Assembly: GCA_963693305.1 (NCBI GenBank)
Contig: OY855915.1
Coordinates: 16,013,284 to 16,077,283 of the forward strand
DNA length: 64,000 nt
Source: Meandrina meandrites
Lineage: Eukaryota; Cnidaria; Anthozoa; Scleractinia; Meandrinidae
Reading direction: 5' to 3'
Position 1 is the first letter of the stretch, and each line of letters begins with the position of its first letter. Position numbers and translations under genes: made by a program. Shown one piece after another: positions 61,872 to 64,000 of the stretch. The notes beneath the pieces are model-generated. The model worked only from the letters and a program-made list of their open reading frames with translations, made no database searches and had not been told where the DNA came from.

Positions 61872-62091
61872 TAAGTAATCAATGCCATGCCTATAATAAT
61901 ATATATTTGAATAATTAACATTTTATTAAAAAACTGTATATATTATTATAGGCACAGCATTGATTACTTATTGCTTAGCTTGTCACATTCATGTATTACA
62001 GTGTGATCCTTAGTGAATAGTCACTCACTCACTCGTCCTCTTTGACACATGGTTTTAATTTTCTTAATTTTTCCTTTTTTGTAATCACCAG

Positions 62092-64000
62092 TGAAACAGC
62101 CCTGCATACAGTCCTAGAGGCAGAAGACATGGAAATGTCTGAAACCTATTTAGACGAGGAGCGAACGCTCACTATGATAGAGGACATTGGTGACGTAGAC
62201 AGGGCCATGGATGATCAGCCACTACAAGTCCCATCCTTTGAAGAATGTGCTGACATTGGAAACACTGACAGGGAAGTGGATGATCAGCCACTTCATGTGC
62301 TATCCTCTGACGATTGTCTCCCAAATGCTGATGTGACCCCTTCAATGCAATCAAAACAAGTTGAGGACAACACAGAGGCCATCTTGAAGAAAATAGAGGC
62401 TGCTCTGGAAAAACTCACCACCCTTGATGGACTGGAAGAGCTTGTGACTCTTCAAAGTAGATCACGCTTCCTTGTTTCTCAAGAAAAGCTGGTGGATCTT
62501 GTGGGCTCAACTTGTTGTGAGCAGTGTGATGGCCGCCTTTGTGGTGCAGAACTTAACTTCCACACAAAGGTAGTGGGGTGCAGTTTGGAGTTGTCTTGGC
62601 GTTGCCAGTCTGGCCACAGCAGAAAGTGGGTTTCGAGTGAGACTCTACCCTCCAACAAGAGGGGAACAATTTCCTTGAATGATGCAATGTTGGCATCGGC
62701 TGTTATCATTTCTGGTAACAACTATGCAAAATTCAGTCTGCTATGCCAGGCTCTGGGTTTGCAGATCATCAGCGAATCCTCATTCCTCAGATTTCAAAAG
62801 CACTGCGCTGCTCCAGTGATCGAGGAAATTTGGTCTGAGATGAATGACCTTGTGAAACAAATATTTAAAGATTACGAGGGAATTTGTCTATGTGGTGATG
62901 GGAGAAATGATTCCCCAGGCCACAGTGCCAGGTATTGTGTATATACCCTAGTTGAACACTTTACCAGTGCTGTGGTGGACTTTTCAGTTATTGACAAGAG
63001 GGAGACTGGTGGCAATTCCACTACAATGGAGAAAGAGGCCCTGCGGAGACTGCTGGAAAAGCTGGCTGTTTCTTTCCCCTTTGATGAATTGACAACAGAT
63101 GCTTCACCAACAGTGATTAAGCTTGTGAGGGAATTAAAGGGTAGGCACAATACCTATAACTCAGTTTTTCCATGCAAGGAAGGAGGCAGAGAGAAAAATA
63201 ATTCCAGTTGTAGTTAAGTTACATTTTTTTTTTGCCTACCCTTTAGTTATCAGAAGCAGATGCAGCTGAATTTTTTTTGTAAGTAACATGTACATTAGGA
63301 GTTTGAAACTTCTTTGAGGATATAGTTGCTGAGGCCACTTGCCAAATCAACCATAACCTTTTAGTAATTGAGAGTATATTTAAGAAGAATAATGGTACTT
63401 TCAAATCAACTTATTATTAAGAGTATATATGTATCTAGACTTGTTCTCTTTATTTGTATAGCCATCATAATTGTTTGCTATTTTACAGAGAAGTATCCGC
63501 AGCTGATGGATCTTTTCCATTCCCTGGACATCTGGCATAAAGCCAAGAAGTTAACAAAAGCCCTGCATCAGGTGTGTAATAATACTGTATTGTCAGATGT
63601 AATGCAAAGTTGTTATGCAGCCAATCACTTTTGCTTCCTCTTATTCTTAAGTTCTGCATTGTGCATGTCTGATTTAACATGATAACATAAGCCTAAGCCA
63701 TGTATTAACTGTCATAAAACACAACAAGTACTAAGAAAACAGGAGAAATAATTTCTAATTTTACTGAGAATGCATGAACCTCGGGTGAGTGTTTTCTACA
63801 TTTTTTCAAGGGTTCTCAAGTTCCCAGAGTGTGATAATACCTTGCATTGCTTGGAATTCAAAACATCACCATTTTTTTTTTCCTTGGTAAAGGCTGCTAA
63901 AATAAAGGGTTGCTCTGAGCTAAAGGAGTGGATAGAACCTATCGTGAACCACTTTTGGTTCTGTAGCCAGACTTCAGAGGGAAGCGAAGAAAAGATAAAG
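62092..64000 (+). CDS. Transposase-derived gene, exons 6-8 (partial)
   Basis: Exons 62092-63140, 63489-63571 and 63893-64000 (runs off the window), phases 1 and 0. An acidic region with two similar 24-residue repeats (DDQPLQVPSFEECADIGNTD / DDQPLHVLSSDDC) precedes a zinc-ribbon-like CCEQCDGRLCGAEL...CQSGH, then the core: ICLCGDGRNDSPGHSARYCV, LTTDASPTVIKLVREL, HSLDIWHKAKKL and WIEPIVNHFWFCS. These match the DDE-type fold of Kolobok-like or related transposases, with candidate catalytic Asp residues in GDGR, TTDA and LDIWH. Being spliced and open, it is either a domesticated gene or an intact intron-bearing transposon. Confidence 0.65.

Overview
This is animal nuclear DNA: AT-rich, with spliced exons, tRNA-derived SINEs and layer upon layer of transposable elements. 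The combination of a Polinton/Maverick, a Ngaro-like tyrosine-recombinase retroelement, Kolobok/Tc1/Harbinger/hAT-type DNA elements and these SINE types fits a cnidarian, most likely an anthozoan (coral or anemone). That assignment is inference from content. No bacterial operons, rRNA or CRISPR were seen.

Layout. 0.96-6.39 kb: a nearly complete Ngaro-like element on the minus strand (Gag, RT-RNase H, tyrosine recombinase) with split direct repeats. 7.2-10 kb: a decayed PIF/Harbinger transposase, a 222-bp TA-flanked MITE and a full-length Tc1/mariner-type element whose transposase has one internal stop. 10.4-13 kb: four copies of a 180-bp repeat. 13.1-24.3 kb: a huge imperfect inverted repeat, split on its right side by an hAT-like element (carrying two smaller elements with 9-bp target duplications), a TTAA-flanked Kolobok-like element and a tRNA-derived SINE.

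24.6-46.4 kb: a host gene on the plus strand, readable from nine exons with matching phases, encoding a lipid-transfer SMP-like domain followed by C2 domains (extended-synaptotagmin-like architecture). Its third intron holds a 15.5-kb Polinton (26,856-42,357) with about 0.42-kb terminal inverted repeats. The Polinton carries protein-primed DNA polymerase B (broken by one frameshift), retroviral-type integrase, packaging ATPase, candidate major capsid and penton proteins, and nine other ORFs, two of them very small. Its central block (32.4-36.7 kb) contains a repeated short dyad (CAAC-NNN-GTTG core), often sitting 1-5 nt upstream of start codons; this is the most unusual signal in the window.

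46.4-49.5 kb has little recognisable. 49.58-56.96 kb: a 7.4-kb element with an 8-bp target duplication and arms over 1 kb long, itself containing nested MITEs. 57.0-64.0 kb: a second host-like gene, eight exons, running off the right edge: an AT-hook-like N-terminus joined to a zinc-binding DDE-transposase-like core. One of its introns hosts a 2.5-kb TA-flanked element. Both genes show how mobile DNA has filled introns here while splice phases remain intact.
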